The notes: a model not told the origin generated them from the sequence alone. DNA of 64,000 nucleotides from Ectobacillus ponti (GCF_024294785.1 NZ_JANCLT010000013.1:44732-108731), one strand, 5' to 3'. Counted from the stretch's first letter, positions 29,012-39,078 are shown. A program made the numbers and translations.

Positions 29012-30340
29012 ATGGCAAAAGAAATATTCATGCCGAAGCTGAGCAGCACAATGGAAATCGGCACACTCCTGCAATGGTATAAGCAAGAAGGCGATTCTGT
29101 TGAGATGGGAGAACCGTTATTCGAGATTTTAACAGATAAAATCAATATTGAAGTGGAAGCCTATGATGATGGTATTCTCTTAAAAAAGTATTTTGATGTG
29201 GATGATCAAGTTCCTGTGAATCACATTATCGGTTATATCGGCGAGGCGGGGGAACAAGTGCCCCCAGAGCCGCCGGGCGTCGCTGGCGGAAGCGAGGAAG
29301 CGGTGCAGGAAGTAGTCGAAGAAAAGGTGGCCGTGCCGCAAGCGGCGGCTGCAATCAGCACAGGTGAGAAGCCGCGTGCCACCCCTGCCGCAAGAAGAGA
29401 GGCAAAGGTAAGACAGGTGGAGCTGACATCCGTACCGGGAAGCGGTCCGAACGGCAGAGTTCATTTGAAGGATGTAGCGTCATACACAGCAGCAGCGCGA
29501 GTGACCCCTCTTGCCGGCAAGATTGCGCAGCAGGAAATGATTGATGTGTCAGCGCTTACGGGCAGCGGGGTGAACGGCAAGGTGCTGAAGCAGGATGTGC
29601 TGGCTGCGGTGCAAGAAAAAGCACAGCCGGCCGCAAGTCCGGCAGCCCCAGCGGTGAAGCGCAAGAAGCTGGCCGGCATGCGGAAGATCATTTCTGAGCG
29701 CATGTCCCAAAGCGCCTTCACAGCGCCGCATGTGACACTCACAAGCGACATTGACATGACAAAGGTGAAGGAGCTGCGCACACAGCTGCTGCCGGTCATC
29801 GAAAAGCAGACGGGGCTCCGCCTCTCTTATACAGAAGTCATTATGAAGGCAGTGGGAACCGTATTGTCAAGATTCCCGGCCTTGAATGCCTCATTTGTGG
29901 GCGATGAAATCATCTACAATGAAAGTGTTCATATCGGTCTGGCGGTAGCCGTGCCGGATGGCCTGGTCGTTCCGGTCATTCAAGATGTAACACAAAAGGG
30001 CTTGGCAGAGCTGACGATGGCGGCAAAGGACGTCGGCAAACGCGCAAGAGAACAAAAGCTGCTGCCGAACCAGTTAAAAGGCTCCACATTTACCATCAGC
30101 AACCTGGGCATGTACGCTGTTGACGCATTCACTCCAATCATTAACCAGCCGGAAATTGCGATTCTCGGTGTAGGAAGAATGACGGATAAACCGGTTGTAA
30201 TCAAGGGATCTGTTGAAGTCCGTCCGATGATGGCAGTCAGCCTGTCCTTCGACCATCGTGTGGTGGACGGTGCGCCTGCCGCAGAGTTCCTGACAGAACT
30301 TAAGCGTGTGCTGGAACATCCGTATGAGCTGTTAGTATAA
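29012..30340 (+). CDS. acoC: Dihydrolipoamide acetyltransferase (E2) with two peripheral-subunit-binding domains
   Basis: E2 core of the complex, 442 residues. Order: one lipoyl domain (about 1-77) with the lipoylated Lys43 in LTDKINIE; a Pro/Ala/Glu linker; a first subunit-binding domain (about 122-157, TPAARREAKV to GSGPNGRVHLKDV); a second (about 163-198, TPLAGKIAQQ to GSGVNGKVLKQDV); an Ala/Pro linker; and the catalytic domain (about 215-440) ending in SFDHRVVDGAPAAEF with the active His and Asp. The second binding domain is an addition compared with the about 400-residue B. subtilis AcoC. Start behind AAGGGGGAAG, 12 bases after acoB. Confidence 0.92.
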   Translation: MAKEIFMPKLSSTMEIGTLLQWYKQEGDSVEMGEPLFEILTDKINIEVEAYDDGILLKKYFDVDDQVPVNHIIGYIGEAGEQVPPEPPGVAGGSEEAVQEVVEEKVAVPQAAAAISTGEKPRATPAARREAKVRQVELTSVPGSGPNGRVHLKDVASYTAAARVTPLAGKIAQQEMIDVSALTGSGVNGKVLKQDVLAAVQEKAQPAASPAAPAVKRKKLAGMRKIISERMSQSAFTAPHVTLTSDIDMTKVKELRTQLLPVIEKQTGLRLSYTEVIMKAVGTVLSRFPALNASFVGDEIIYNESVHIGLAVAVPDGLVVPVIQDVTQKGLAELTMAAKDVGKRAREQKLLPNQLKGSTFTISNLGMYAVDAFTPIINQPEIAILGVGRMTDKPVVIKGSVEVRPMMAVSLSFDHRVVDGAPAAEFLTELKRVLEHPYELLV

Positions 30341-30351
30341 GGGGTGACGAC

Positions 30352-31749
30352 ATGACAAAATCATATGACATTGTAGTAGTAGGCGGGGGTCCCGGCGGTT
30401 ACGTGGCGGCATTGCATGCGGCAGAGCTGGGAAGCAAGGTGGCGCTTGTGGAAGCAGACTTTCTTGGCGGCACGTGTCTGAACAGAGGCTGTATTCCTTC
30501 CAAGACTTTGCTCAAGCACGCAGAAGTGATTGAGTCCATCCAGGAGGCCAAAGCATGGGGCATTGAGTCCGGGGAGCTTTCCCTGTCCCTCGATAAAATG
30601 AAAAAGCGCAAGGATGATGTGATTCAGCGCTTGCGCAGCGGCATTGCGTACCTGCTGAGCCAAGGGAAAATTGATGTGTATCAAGGCTTTGGCTTCATTG
30701 AAGAAGGTAAGGTTGTCCGGGTGGAAGCAGAAGCGGTAACGATTCGGCTGCAGGCGGACCGCATCATCGTCGCAACCGGGTCATCGCCTGTTGTACCGCC
30801 AATTCCGGGTCTGGCTTCTGTCCCATTTGATACGAGCGACACCATTTTCGATATGACATCCATCCCGAAATCCGTCGTAATTATTGGCGGGGGCGTCATT
30901 GGCGTGGAGTTTGCCTGCATCTTCTCCAGCCTGCAAGCCGAGGTGACGGTCATTGAAGCGGCGGACCGTATTATTCCAAACGAAGACGAAGATGCTGCCA
31001 AGGTGCTGACCAAGCTGCTGAAGAAGAAGGGCATCCGCTTCTACACAAGCACGAAGGTAACGGAAGTGCAGCAGGCCTGCGAACAGAAGGTTGTCGTATG
31101 CACAGATGCGAAGGGCAAAGAGCTGTCCTTCAAGACAGAAACGCTCATCATGAGTGTAGGGCGAAAGCCGAATCTTTCCGCGGTGCAGGATGTTGCCATT
31201 GAAAAAGAAGGGCCTTTTATCAAAGTCAATGAGAAGCTGGAAACAAGCATCCCTGACATCTATGCTGTAGGAGATGTCATCGGCGGCTATCAATTGGCGC
31301 ATGTCGCCAGCGCCGAGGGAGTCGTGGCAGCTGCCAACGCTGCCGGCTTCGAAGAGAAAATGGAATACAAAGTGGTGCCGCGCTGCATCTACACCCTGCC
31401 GGAGGTCGCCGGTGTCGGCATGACCGAGGCGGAAGCCAAACAGAAGGGACTGGCTGTGCGCACAGAACGGTTTGACCACACCGGAAACGGCAAGGCACTG
31501 GCGCTCGGGGAAACCGGCGGCTTTGTCAAAATCGTCTATGAAGAGCAGTACGGCGAAATCCTCGGCGTGGTCATGGTCGGGCCGCACGTGACGGAAATGA
31601 TCTCCGAGGCCTCCGCCTTCATGTACCTCGAGGGCACGCTCGAGGAAGTAACGAAGATGATTCACCCGCATCCAACGGTTACGGAAGCGTTCTATGAAAG
31701 TGCCATGCACGCGGTGAGCAAGCTGAGAAAGAAGGCTGTTCTCGTGTAA
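30352..31749 (+). CDS. acoL: Dihydrolipoamide dehydrogenase (E3)
   Basis: FAD flavoprotein of 465 residues that reoxidises the lipoyl group and reduces NAD. FAD-binding GGGPGGYVAALHAAELG, redox disulfide Cys42/Cys47 in GGTCLNRGCIPSK, NAD-binding VIIGGGVIGVEFACIF, a second FAD motif IYAVGDVIGGYQLAHVA, and the active-site His-Glu pair in HPHPTVTEAFYES. It starts 12 bases after acoC behind AAGGGGTGACG and closes the operon. An AcoL role follows from position; the same enzyme could serve other 2-oxo acid complexes. Confidence 0.94.
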   Translation: MTKSYDIVVVGGGPGGYVAALHAAELGSKVALVEADFLGGTCLNRGCIPSKTLLKHAEVIESIQEAKAWGIESGELSLSLDKMKKRKDDVIQRLRSGIAYLLSQGKIDVYQGFGFIEEGKVVRVEAEAVTIRLQADRIIVATGSSPVVPPIPGLASVPFDTSDTIFDMTSIPKSVVIIGGGVIGVEFACIFSSLQAEVTVIEAADRIIPNEDEDAAKVLTKLLKKKGIRFYTSTKVTEVQQACEQKVVVCTDAKGKELSFKTETLIMSVGRKPNLSAVQDVAIEKEGPFIKVNEKLETSIPDIYAVGDVIGGYQLAHVASAEGVVAAANAAGFEEKMEYKVVPRCIYTLPEVAGVGMTEAEAKQKGLAVRTERFDHTGNGKALALGETGGFVKIVYEEQYGEILGVVMVGPHVTEMISEASAFMYLEGTLEEVTKMIHPHPTVTEAFYESAMHAVSKLRKKAVLV

Positions 31750-31792
31750 CGTCTGCGCAGCAGGATGCTCCTGTTGATATAAAAAGGAAGAG

Positions 31793-31846
31793 AGCTTGCA
31801 GCATTCGGACTATACTCGTGTCTGAGAGCTGCAGGCTTTCTTTTTT
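31793..31846 (+). terminator. Intrinsic terminator of the acetoin dehydrogenase operon
   Basis: AGCTTGCAGC (31793-31802) pairs with GCTGCAGGCT (31828-31837), one wobble pair, followed by TTCTTTTTT. Confidence 0.88.
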
Positions 31847-32526
31847 GCCGGAAAATAGAGCTTGTTGCTTTAATTCAAAGGAGCTGGCGTGCAAGCTCAT
31901 ATTTTAGGGTTTGTAGGAAGTTGATCTCCTGCTGCTCTCTAACTTACATATTTAATTTTCCAATATAATTTAATGTGTTATATAAATATATTTTAATCGA
32001 CTTGAAGGTTAGAAACTTACAGTTTTTTTATGCCTGTAATAAGTTGCGGATATAGTGAAAAGTATTGATTTTAAAGGGTTTTTGAACCTGTTGAAGACGG
32101 TTTTTATTATGGAGAAGGCTTTTAAATGATTCGGTTCTTGGTAAAAAGTTATATCAATCTATACTTAATTCTAGATAAAAGATATTTACTAATTTAATGT
32201 ATTTGTGTATGATAAAGCTGTAAGGTTGTTCTGTATAAAGAATTTAATATACTTAAAGAAGAATAAGGTTGATCTATAGTAGGGTGTTCTTCCGGCATAT
32301 CAGGTGCTTGGTGCTTACATACAAGGTACAGATTGACAGGAGATCAGGTTTCGCAGGCCTTGTGCTGTTCTTTTTAGCATATTAATTAACTATATGTTTA
32401 TTGTAATTGGTTAACTTTTAAAAGACAAAACCAAATGGGCTTTTCCTCAATAGACAGTACAGAACAATGGCTTACAGCATGATTCAAGCAAGGACAGATT
32501 TCTTGCTTAAGGGGGGAGAAGGTAAG
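31847..32526. other. AT-rich 680-base region without genes
   Basis: From about 31900 to 32460 the sequence is strikingly A+T-rich against the surrounding near-balanced composition and contains no credible reading frame. TTGTGTATGATAAAG and similar words could be weak promoter elements but none stands out. It is the upstream region of the large pectinesterase gene and may hold its regulatory sites, or mark an insertion boundary. Confidence 0.6.
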
Positions 32527-35500
32527 GTGAAAAAGCTATCACGTACGCTTTTAAGTCTGCTGCTGTTTGCTCAGTTCGTACCGGCAGCCGGCTCAACAGC
32601 TGTGTACGCCGCTGGCGGTGATCTGGTCAACGATGACTTCCAGGACGCCGGTTTGCCGAGTGCGCCGACTGATGCCATAAGCGGGGCGATCGGCAATTAC
32701 AAGGTGAGCATCACCAGCAATAAAGCGGCATGGGCGTTCAATCCGGCTGAAAACTATGTTCAGGTTACGGAGGACCCGCTGCAGGCAGGCAACAAGGTCC
32801 TGAAGCTGTATGACAAGCAGGGGAGCACGACAACAGGCGGGGGAGCCACCCGCGTCTACCATAACAGCTTCCCGAAGCAGGAAAAAAATCATACGGTCAT
32901 TACAACGTTTGATTTCATGGCAGATGCTCTTGCATCCAGCACCCGATTCCGTTTGACAGACAATGGCATTAATGCGGCGCTTGTTTCGCTGGAGACATCC
33001 GGCAGCCAACTGATGTACCGTACTGCCGACAATCAGCTGACACCTGTGCTGAATGGCCTGCGTGCCAATACATGGTACCATGTGGAGATCCAGGCGGACC
33101 TGGCCAACTCCAAAGCCAGTGTGACAGTAAGCGGCGGCGGCAGCGGGGAACTGAAGGACGTTCCGTTCTACCAGGCGGCGGCAGCGAATCTTGGCAACTT
33201 CGATGTGGGCACTGGAAACAGCGGGGTTTCCACACTGTATCTGGACAATGTGCACATTTATAACGCTCCGGCTGCGCCAACAGCTCCGGCAGCACCAACC
33301 GGACTGGCGGCACAGGCAGACAATACGAACGTCAACTTGTCCTGGAACGCGGTAAGTGATGCTGCTTCTTACAATGTAAAAAGAAGCACAACGGCAAGCG
33401 GACCGTTCCAAACGGTGAAAGAAAATGTAACAGACGCAACGTTTCAGGATGCTGGCTTGGACAATGACACAACCTACTATTATGTAGTCAGTGCAGTGAA
33501 TGCAGCTGGGGAAGGTGCAGCAGCTGCTCCTGTCAGTGTGAAAACTGCGGCAGCAGTGAAAGAGCCGGCAGCAAGCCAGGCATACCTGTTGAATGACAGC
33601 TTTGAAGGCTCCAATTGGCCTGAAGGTCCGACAAACGCGCTAACAGGCAAAATTGGCGGCTATGATGTCGAGGTAGAAAGCAACAAGGGAGCTGCCTGGG
33701 TGTTCAATGCAGCTGAAAACTATGTGCAGGTTGTGCAGGATCCATTGCAGAGCGGCAACAAAGCTCTCAAGCTGTATGACAAACAGGATGGTTCTGCGGC
33801 GGCGGGCGGGCTGACACGCATTTCCAACAGCAGCTTCCCGAAGCAGACAACAGACAAAACGATTGTAGCTGAATTTGATTTCATGGCTGAGTCCTTTGGC
33901 TCAAACACCCGGTTCCGCCTGACGAACAGCGGTGTGAATACGGCCATGGTTTCCTTGGAAATCGTCGGCGGCAAGCTCGCATACCGGGCGGCAGACGGCA
34001 CGACGCCTGCCATCACGGATTCTTTGCAGCCGAGCAAATGGTACCATGTGAAGGTACAGGCTGATATGCTGCTTTCCAAGTATGATGTGACAGTGAGCGG
34101 CGGCACGAGCGCCGAGGTTCGCGGCCTGTCATTCTATCAGGCTGTGGCTGATTTTGGAAACCTTGATGTGAACACCGGCAATAGCTCTACATCAGCCTTA
34201 TACTTGGACAACATTCAAGTGTACGTTCCTTCTGTTGTGCCGGCAGCACCGGCAGGGCTGAAGGCAGAAGCAGGAAATACACAAGTCAAGCTTTCCTGGA
34301 GCGCGGCAAGCAGCGCTTCCTCTTACAAGGTGAAGCGGAGCACATCGCCAAACGGGCCTTTTGCGACTGTAAAAGAAAACGTGGCGGATGTAACGTGGAC
34401 TGATACAGGATTGACAAATGAGACAACGTATTATTATGTGGTGAGCGGCGTCAATTCGGTCGGAGAAGGAATCGATTCCGGATCTGCCAGTGTTACTCCT
34501 TCAAGCAACATGGCACTGCCGCAGGCGCCTGAGGTAACCGCGACAGCGCGGGATTCTTCTGTCAGCCTGTCCTGGAACAGTGTGGAAGGCGCTGATTCCT
34601 ATACAGTAAAGCGCAGTACAGAAGCGGCGGGTCCATTCACCGTGGTGGCCTCCGGACTGACAGCGGTTTCCTATAAGGACACGAAGCTGACAAACGGCAC
34701 AACCTATTACTATGTTGTGCAGGCGACAGGAATCGGTGGGGAAGGGCCCCAGTCCAATGCGGCCATTGCAAAAGTAAGCGCGCCTTTGGCACAGCCATTG
34801 AACCTGAAGGCAACGGGAGATAACAATCGTGTTGATTTGGCCTGGAGCAAGGTGGAAGGCGCTGCGTCTTATAAGGTGAAGCGGAGCACAGCGAACGGCG
34901 GTCCTTACACGACGATTGCGGACGGCCTGACTGATGCAGCTTACAGTGATACGAAAGCGCAGAATGGAACCATCTACTACTATGTTGTGACAGCAGTCAA
35001 GGACACAGTGGAAAGCATGATTTCCAACCAGGTGCAGGCAAGACCATACGTGGCAGCTTCCGGTGCTCCGGCAATTCCGGCAGAGTTTAGTGTGAAGGCT
35101 GGCGACAAAAAGGTTGAGCTGTCCTGGAAAGAGGCTTCCGGCGCTTCCTCCTACACAGTGAAGCGAAGCACAACGAGCGGCGGTCCTTATACAGTTGCGG
35201 CCAGCGGTCTCACCTCTCCTGTCTATACGGACACGGACGTGACAAACGGAACACAGTACTATTATGTGGTTACTGCCTCCAACGCCAAAGGCGAAAGCGG
35301 GCTCTCCGGGGAACTGGCAGCAGTTCCGGCGAAGATGCTTGTGGTGGCCCAGGATGGAAGCGGCGACTTCGATACGGTGCAAAAAGCAGTGGATTCTATT
35401 CCGGCTGCCAACACTTCTAGAGTTGTGATCTTTATTAAGAATGGAGTGTATCATGAGAAGGTTGCTGTCGCGAAGCCATACGTCAGCTTTGTCGGGGAAA

Positions 35501-37263
35501 GCCGCGACGGTGTGGTCATTGACTGGGATGATTATGGCGGCACAGACGGCCAGTCCGGCAATGTGGGCAGCACGTTTGCGAGCCAGACCGTCGGTGTGAC
35601 CGGAAATGCCTTTACTGCCTCCAACCTTACGATTCAAAACAGCAGAGCCCCTCGTTCTCAATACGGAACTGCAGTTGCCCTGTCTGTCAAGAGCGACCAG
35701 GCTGTATTCACCAACGTGAAGATCTTGGGCCATCAGGATACCTTGTATACGGGAAGCGGCAGACAGTATTACCGCGATTCGTATATCGAGGGAGATGTGG
35801 ACTTCATCTTCGGAGAAGCAGCCGCAGTTGTGTTTGACAACAGTGAAATTCACAGTGTCGGCACAAGCGGCTACGTAACAGCAGCGGCGCAGACGAAAGA
35901 AACAGATGCTGGATTTGTATTCTTAAATTCACGTTTGACCAAGGATGCTTCCGTGACAAAGGTCTATCTCGGCCGTCCTTGGAAGAATTATGCGAAAACA
36001 ACGTTCATCAATACATGGATGGATTCTCACATCGTGGCTGACGGCTGGTCCATCTGGTCCGGCAAGGACAATCATGAACGGGCAAGCTACGCGGAATATA
36101 ACAGCACCGGCCCTGGCGCCAATGCGCAAGCACGGGTGGCCTGGTCCAAGCAGTTGACAGCCGAAGAAGCCAGCAAGTTCACCATTCCGGCTATTTTCAA
36201 CGGCTGGGATCCATCACAAGAAGTGGCTCTGCCGACAGCGCCTCCTGCGGCAGCACCGGCGGCACCGGTTCTTTTGGAGGACATGACGGACCATACAGCC
36301 ATTGCAGCCGGCTGGGCGGAGAAAGGCGCCACTGTACAGGTGAAGAAAGCTGACGGAACCGTGTTGGGCTCCGCGATTGCGGCAGATGGCACGTTCCAGG
36401 TTATTATCCCGGTACAAAAGGGAGGAACAGTGCTGACGATTTCCTCCACAAACAGTGCAGGAAAGTCTGCGGAAATCCAGAGTACAGTCCGCGGAACGGA
36501 CAGCCAGCCAGCGGTGCCAGTATTGCTTGGCACAATCGTTGACACAACAACCATTGTAGCCGGCTGGGCAGAAAAAGGCGCAACGGTGCAGGTGAAGAAG
36601 GCGGATGGAACCGTACTGGGCTCCGCAGTTGCGGTGGATGGAACCTTCCAGGTCATCATTCCGGCGCAAAAGGGCGGAACGGCGCTTATCATCGTTTCTA
36701 CCAATAGTGCAGAAAAGACAGCACAAGTACAGAGCACAGTGCAGGAAACAGCAGCCAAACCATTGGCGCCGGTATTGCTTGGCGCAATTGTTGATACGAC
36801 AACTGTTGTTGGCGGCTGGGCAGAGAAAGGCTCGACCGTACAAGTGAAGAAGGCAGATGGAACTGTGCTGGGCTCCGCAGTTGCGGCGGATGGGACCTTC
36901 CAGGTCATCATTCCGGCGCAAGAGGGCGGAACCATCCTGACAGTTTCCTCCACAAATGGTGCAGGAAAGTCTGCAGAGATGCAAAGCACAGTGCAGGAAA
37001 CAGATCATCCGATGGCACCGCCGGTTCTGCTGGAAGCTATTACGGACCAAACAACCATTGTAGCGGGCTGGGCAGAAAAGGGCTCAACGGTACAGGTGAA
37101 AGCTGCTGACGGAACGGTCCTTGGCTCCGCAATTGCGGCAGATGGGACCTTCCAGGTCATCATTCCGGCGCAAAAGAGCGGGACGGTATTAACCATCTCC
37201 TCCAGAAACAGTGCAACCAAGTCGGTGGAGATGCAAAGCACGGTACAGGGCGGAAGCCGGTAA
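32527..37263 (+). CDS. Large secreted multidomain pectinesterase
   Basis: Extracellular enzyme removing methyl esters from pectin, 1578 residues from the GTG at 32527 behind AAGGGGGGAGAAGG (an ATG at 32467 lacks a ribosome site). Order: signal peptide (about 1-29); lectin-like beta domain (30-245); fibronectin III (252-341); second lectin-like domain, paralogous to the first (352-565); four more FnIII (568-935); pectinesterase beta-helix (936-1228) with GHQDTLYTG, GDVDFIFG (catalytic Asp) and LGRPWKNY; then four tandem about 80-residue Ig-like repeats (1240-1578) with the shared core GWAEKG.TVQVK.ADGTVLGS. No LPXTG or S-layer anchor is seen, so it is probably released or held by the repeats. 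Confidence 0.93.
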   Translation: MKKLSRTLLSLLLFAQFVPAAGSTAVYAAGGDLVNDDFQDAGLPSAPTDAISGAIGNYKVSITSNKAAWAFNPAENYVQVTEDPLQAGNKVLKLYDKQGSTTTGGGATRVYHNSFPKQEKNHTVITTFDFMADALASSTRFRLTDNGINAALVSLETSGSQLMYRTADNQLTPVLNGLRANTWYHVEIQADLANSKASVTVSGGGSGELKDVPFYQAAAANLGNFDVGTGNSGVSTLYLDNVHIYNAPAAPTAPAAPTGLAAQADNTNVNLSWNAVSDAASYNVKRSTTASGPFQTVKENVTDATFQDAGLDNDTTYYYVVSAVNAAGEGAAAAPVSVKTAAAVKEPAASQAYLLNDSFEGSNWPEGPTNALTGKIGGYDVEVESNKGAAWVFNAAENYVQVVQDPLQSGNKALKLYDKQDGSAAAGGLTRISNSSFPKQTTDKTIVAEFDFMAESFGSNTRFRLTNSGVNTAMVSLEIVGGKLAYRAADGTTPAITDSLQPSKWYHVKVQADMLLSKYDVTVSGGTSAEVRGLSFYQAVADFGNLDVNTGNSSTSALYLDNIQVYVPSVVPAAPAGLKAEAGNTQVKLSWSAASSASSYKVKRSTSPNGPFATVKENVADVTWTDTGLTNETTYYYVVSGVNSVGEGIDSGSASVTPSSNMALPQAPEVTATARDSSVSLSWNSVEGADSYTVKRSTEAAGPFTVVASGLTAVSYKDTKLTNGTTYYYVVQATGIGGEGPQSNAAIAKVSAPLAQPLNLKATGDNNRVDLAWSKVEGAASYKVKRSTANGGPYTTIADGLTDAAYSDTKAQNGTIYYYVVTAVKDTVESMISNQVQARPYVAASGAPAIPAEFSVKAGDKKVELSWKEASGASSYTVKRSTTSGGPYTVAASGLTSPVYTDTDVTNGTQYYYVVTASNAKGESGLSGELAAVPAKMLVVAQDGSGDFDTVQKAVDSIPAANTSRVVIFIKNGVYHEKVAVAKPYVSFVGESRDGVVIDWDDYGGTDGQSGNVGSTFASQTVGVTGNAFTASNLTIQNSRAPRSQYGTAVALSVKSDQAVFTNVKILGHQDTLYTGSGRQYYRDSYIEGDVDFIFGEAAAVVFDNSEIHSVGTSGYVTAAAQTKETDAGFVFLNSRLTKDASVTKVYLGRPWKNYAKTTFINTWMDSHIVADGWSIWSGKDNHERASYAEYNSTGPGANAQARVAWSKQLTAEEASKFTIPAIFNGWDPSQEVALPTAPPAAAPAAPVLLEDMTDHTAIAAGWAEKGATVQVKKADGTVLGSAIAADGTFQVIIPVQKGGTVLTISSTNSAGKSAEIQSTVRGTDSQPAVPVLLGTIVDTTTIVAGWAEKGATVQVKKADGTVLGSAVAVDGTFQVIIPAQKGGTALIIVSTNSAEKTAQVQSTVQETAAKPLAPVLLGAIVDTTTVVGGWAEKGSTVQVKKADGTVLGSAVAADGTFQVIIPAQEGGTILTVSSTNGAGKSAEMQSTVQETDHPMAPPVLLEAITDQTTIVAGWAEKGSTVQVKAADGTVLGSAIAADGTFQVIIPAQKSGTVLTISSRNSATKSVEMQSTVQGGSR
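36247..37263 (+). repeat. Four tandem Ig-like repeats at the pectinesterase C-terminus
   Basis: Units of about 240-246 bases are recognisable at DNA level; phrases such as ACCTTCCAGGTCATCATTCC recur in almost identical form. In protein terms each unit is about 80 residues with GWAEKG and ADGTVLGSA. The high DNA identity invites copy-number change by recombination. Confidence 0.88.
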
Positions 37264-37288
37264 AACTGTATCACGATTTACAAACAAG

Positions 37289-37320
37289 AAGGAGTGCATC
37301 CTCTATGAGGCGCACTCCTT
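37289..37320 (+). terminator. Terminator-like hairpin after the pectinesterase gene
   Basis: AAGGAGTGC (37289-37297) pairs with GCACTCCTT (37312-37320); the following tract is only CCTCTT. Confidence 0.6.
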
Positions 37321-37360
37321 CCTCTTATGAATGACAGCAGGATGAACGGAGGAAGAGAAA

Positions 37361-38623
37361 ATGGACTGGTTTATAGCAGGCATACAACTATATCTTTTGT
37401 TTTTATTCCTTTATACAGCAGTAATCGGTTTTTTAGGTCTGCGCCCAGTCAAGCAGCAGCCGCAGGCAAAGCCGAAGCATCGTTTTGCCGTGCTGGTGGC
37501 GGCACATAATGAAGAACAGGTAATCGGCGGGATTGTGAAAAACCTGCGGGAGCAAAGCTATCCGGCACAGCTGTATGATGTATACGTCATTTGCGACAAT
37601 TGTTCAGACCGGACAGCCGCGGTGGTGCGGGAAAACGGCGGCATTGCGATGGAGCGGTTCAACCAGACGCTGCGCGGCAAAGGACACGCGTTGGAGTGGA
37701 TGTTCGAGCGTCTGTGGGATTTGGAAGCGCAAGGGACACATTACGATGCGGTTGTCGTATTTGATGCGGATAATCTCGTCTCACGCAACTTTTTAAGTGT
37801 GATGAATACGAAAATATCGGAGGGGCATGAGGTTATTCAGGGATACCTGGATACCAAGAATCCCCATGATACATGGATTACGAAGGCTTCTGCCTATGCA
37901 TATTGGACAACGAATCGGGTGTACCAGCTGAGCCGTGACCAGTTGGGGTTGTCAGCCCAACTCGGCGGAACGGGCCTTGTTGTCAGTACGCAGGTTCTCA
38001 AGCAGATCGGATGGCGAACCACCAGCTTAACAGAGGATTTGGAGTTTACCCAACGCTATATTCTGGAGACAGGAAGGCGGGTAGCCTGGGCCCATGAGGC
38101 GAAAATCTATGATGAAAAACCGCTGGGCCTGCGGGCGAGCATGAAGCAGCGTGTCAGATGGATGGCCGGCCACACAGATTGTGCCCTGCGGTATGCTGTT
38201 CCGTTGTTCAGGAAGGCAATCAGCGGGTCCATCATCTCGTTCGACAGTCTGGTGTACTTGCTTTCACCAAGCCGCAACATACTCTATCTGCTCTATTTGC
38301 TGATCATCGGCGCATCACTGGCAGACCGTTATCTCTTCAATATGCCTCTTATACATAGTCCGAATGAAGTCCTCCTTCTTCATCCGGCAGTGCATGTTCT
38401 CGTTTTCTCTCTAAATGTGATCCTGTCCTTTACGGGTTTAATGCTGGAGCAAAGGGGGAGAAAGTGGTTTTGGTTCTTCTACGTCATTCTTTTTGGTCTT
38501 TCTTGGGTGCCTGTGACCATCCAGGGGATTTTGAGCAGAAGACAACGCAATTGGTCACACACGCAGCACACGAGAAATGTCAGCCTGGAGGATATAGAAG
38601 CAGTGGCCGGCAAAACGGCATAG
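37361..38623 (+). CDS. Membrane-bound family 2 glycosyltransferase
   Basis: 420-residue processive-type glycosyltransferase that probably polymerises a surface polysaccharide. One N-terminal membrane segment (about 3-25) precedes the GT2 domain with VLVAAHNEEQ, VVVFDADNL, the acceptor-site TSLTEDLEFT (TED) and QRVRW (QxxRW, product binding); at least three membrane segments follow. Start ATG is behind GGAGGAAGAG. It could act with a cellulose-, hyaluronan- or poly-GlcNAc-synthase-like system, but no partner genes are beside it. It follows the pectinesterase gene after a hairpin. Confidence 0.88.
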   Translation: MDWFIAGIQLYLLFLFLYTAVIGFLGLRPVKQQPQAKPKHRFAVLVAAHNEEQVIGGIVKNLREQSYPAQLYDVYVICDNCSDRTAAVVRENGGIAMERFNQTLRGKGHALEWMFERLWDLEAQGTHYDAVVVFDADNLVSRNFLSVMNTKISEGHEVIQGYLDTKNPHDTWITKASAYAYWTTNRVYQLSRDQLGLSAQLGGTGLVVSTQVLKQIGWRTTSLTEDLEFTQRYILETGRRVAWAHEAKIYDEKPLGLRASMKQRVRWMAGHTDCALRYAVPLFRKAISGSIISFDSLVYLLSPSRNILYLLYLLIIGASLADRYLFNMPLIHSPNEVLLLHPAVHVLVFSLNVILSFTGLMLEQRGRKWFWFFYVILFGLSWVPVTIQGILSRRQRNWSHTQHTRNVSLEDIEAVAGKTA

Positions 38624-38647
38624 CACGCCATGTTCTCTTATGGTAAC

Positions 38648-38706
38648 AGCAAGCGCAGAAATAAGCTGTTCTTTGGTTATGAACAGCTTGTTTCTGCGCT
38701 TGCTTT
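38648..38706. terminator. Very long hairpin between the glycosyltransferase and ynfA
   Basis: AGCAAGCGCAGAAA and AAGCTGTTC (38648 on) pair with GAACAGCTT and TTTCTGCGCTTGCT, about 22 base pairs with a single interruption and a 9-base loop, between convergent genes. It lacks a clear T run, so it may act by stem strength or protect 3' ends. Confidence 0.75.
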
Positions 38707-38715
38707 CACCTGCAA

Positions 38716-39036
38716 TCAGCTTCGCGGCAGCAGCATTACCACAACCCCGATGATACAAATCAATCCGCCGATCCAGTCATATGTATCAGGCAACTTCTTA
38801 TCCACCCACCGGCCCCACAATAAGCTCATCACAATAAAAATGCCGCCGTACGCTGCATATACGCGCCCGAAACTGGAAAACACCTGCCATGTGGCGATGA
38901 TGCCGTACAGCACAAGGATGAGGCCGCCGAGCACACCGAGCCAGCCCGATGCGCCCTCGCGCAGCCATTTCCACATGAGATAGCCGCCCCCAATTTCCGC
39001 AAGGCCCGCCAGTACGAATATCGCAATTGCTTTCAT
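38716..39036 (-). CDS. ynfA: YnfA/UPF0060 family small membrane protein
   Basis: 106-residue protein with four predicted membrane helices, the size and pattern of the UPF0060 (YnfA) family, distantly related to small multidrug resistance transporters. Diagnostic pieces are [20 protein letters not shown] and [25 protein letters not shown] at 39036 follows ACGGAGGAAG. Function as an exporter is debated in the family. Confidence 0.92.
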   Translation of the reverse strand: MKAIAIFVLAGLAEIGGGYLMWKWLREGASGWLGVLGGLILVLYGIIATWQVFSSFGRVYAAYGGIFIVMSLLWGRWVDKKLPDTYDWIGGLICIIGVVVMLLPRS

Positions 39037-39078
39037 GCTACTTCCTCCGTATGTCTGATGCATCCATTATAACAGAAA

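Noticed and set aside
34501-35853. 450-codon open frame on the minus strand
   Set aside because: Antisense to the pectinesterase FnIII and catalytic region; no start signal or recognisable domain.
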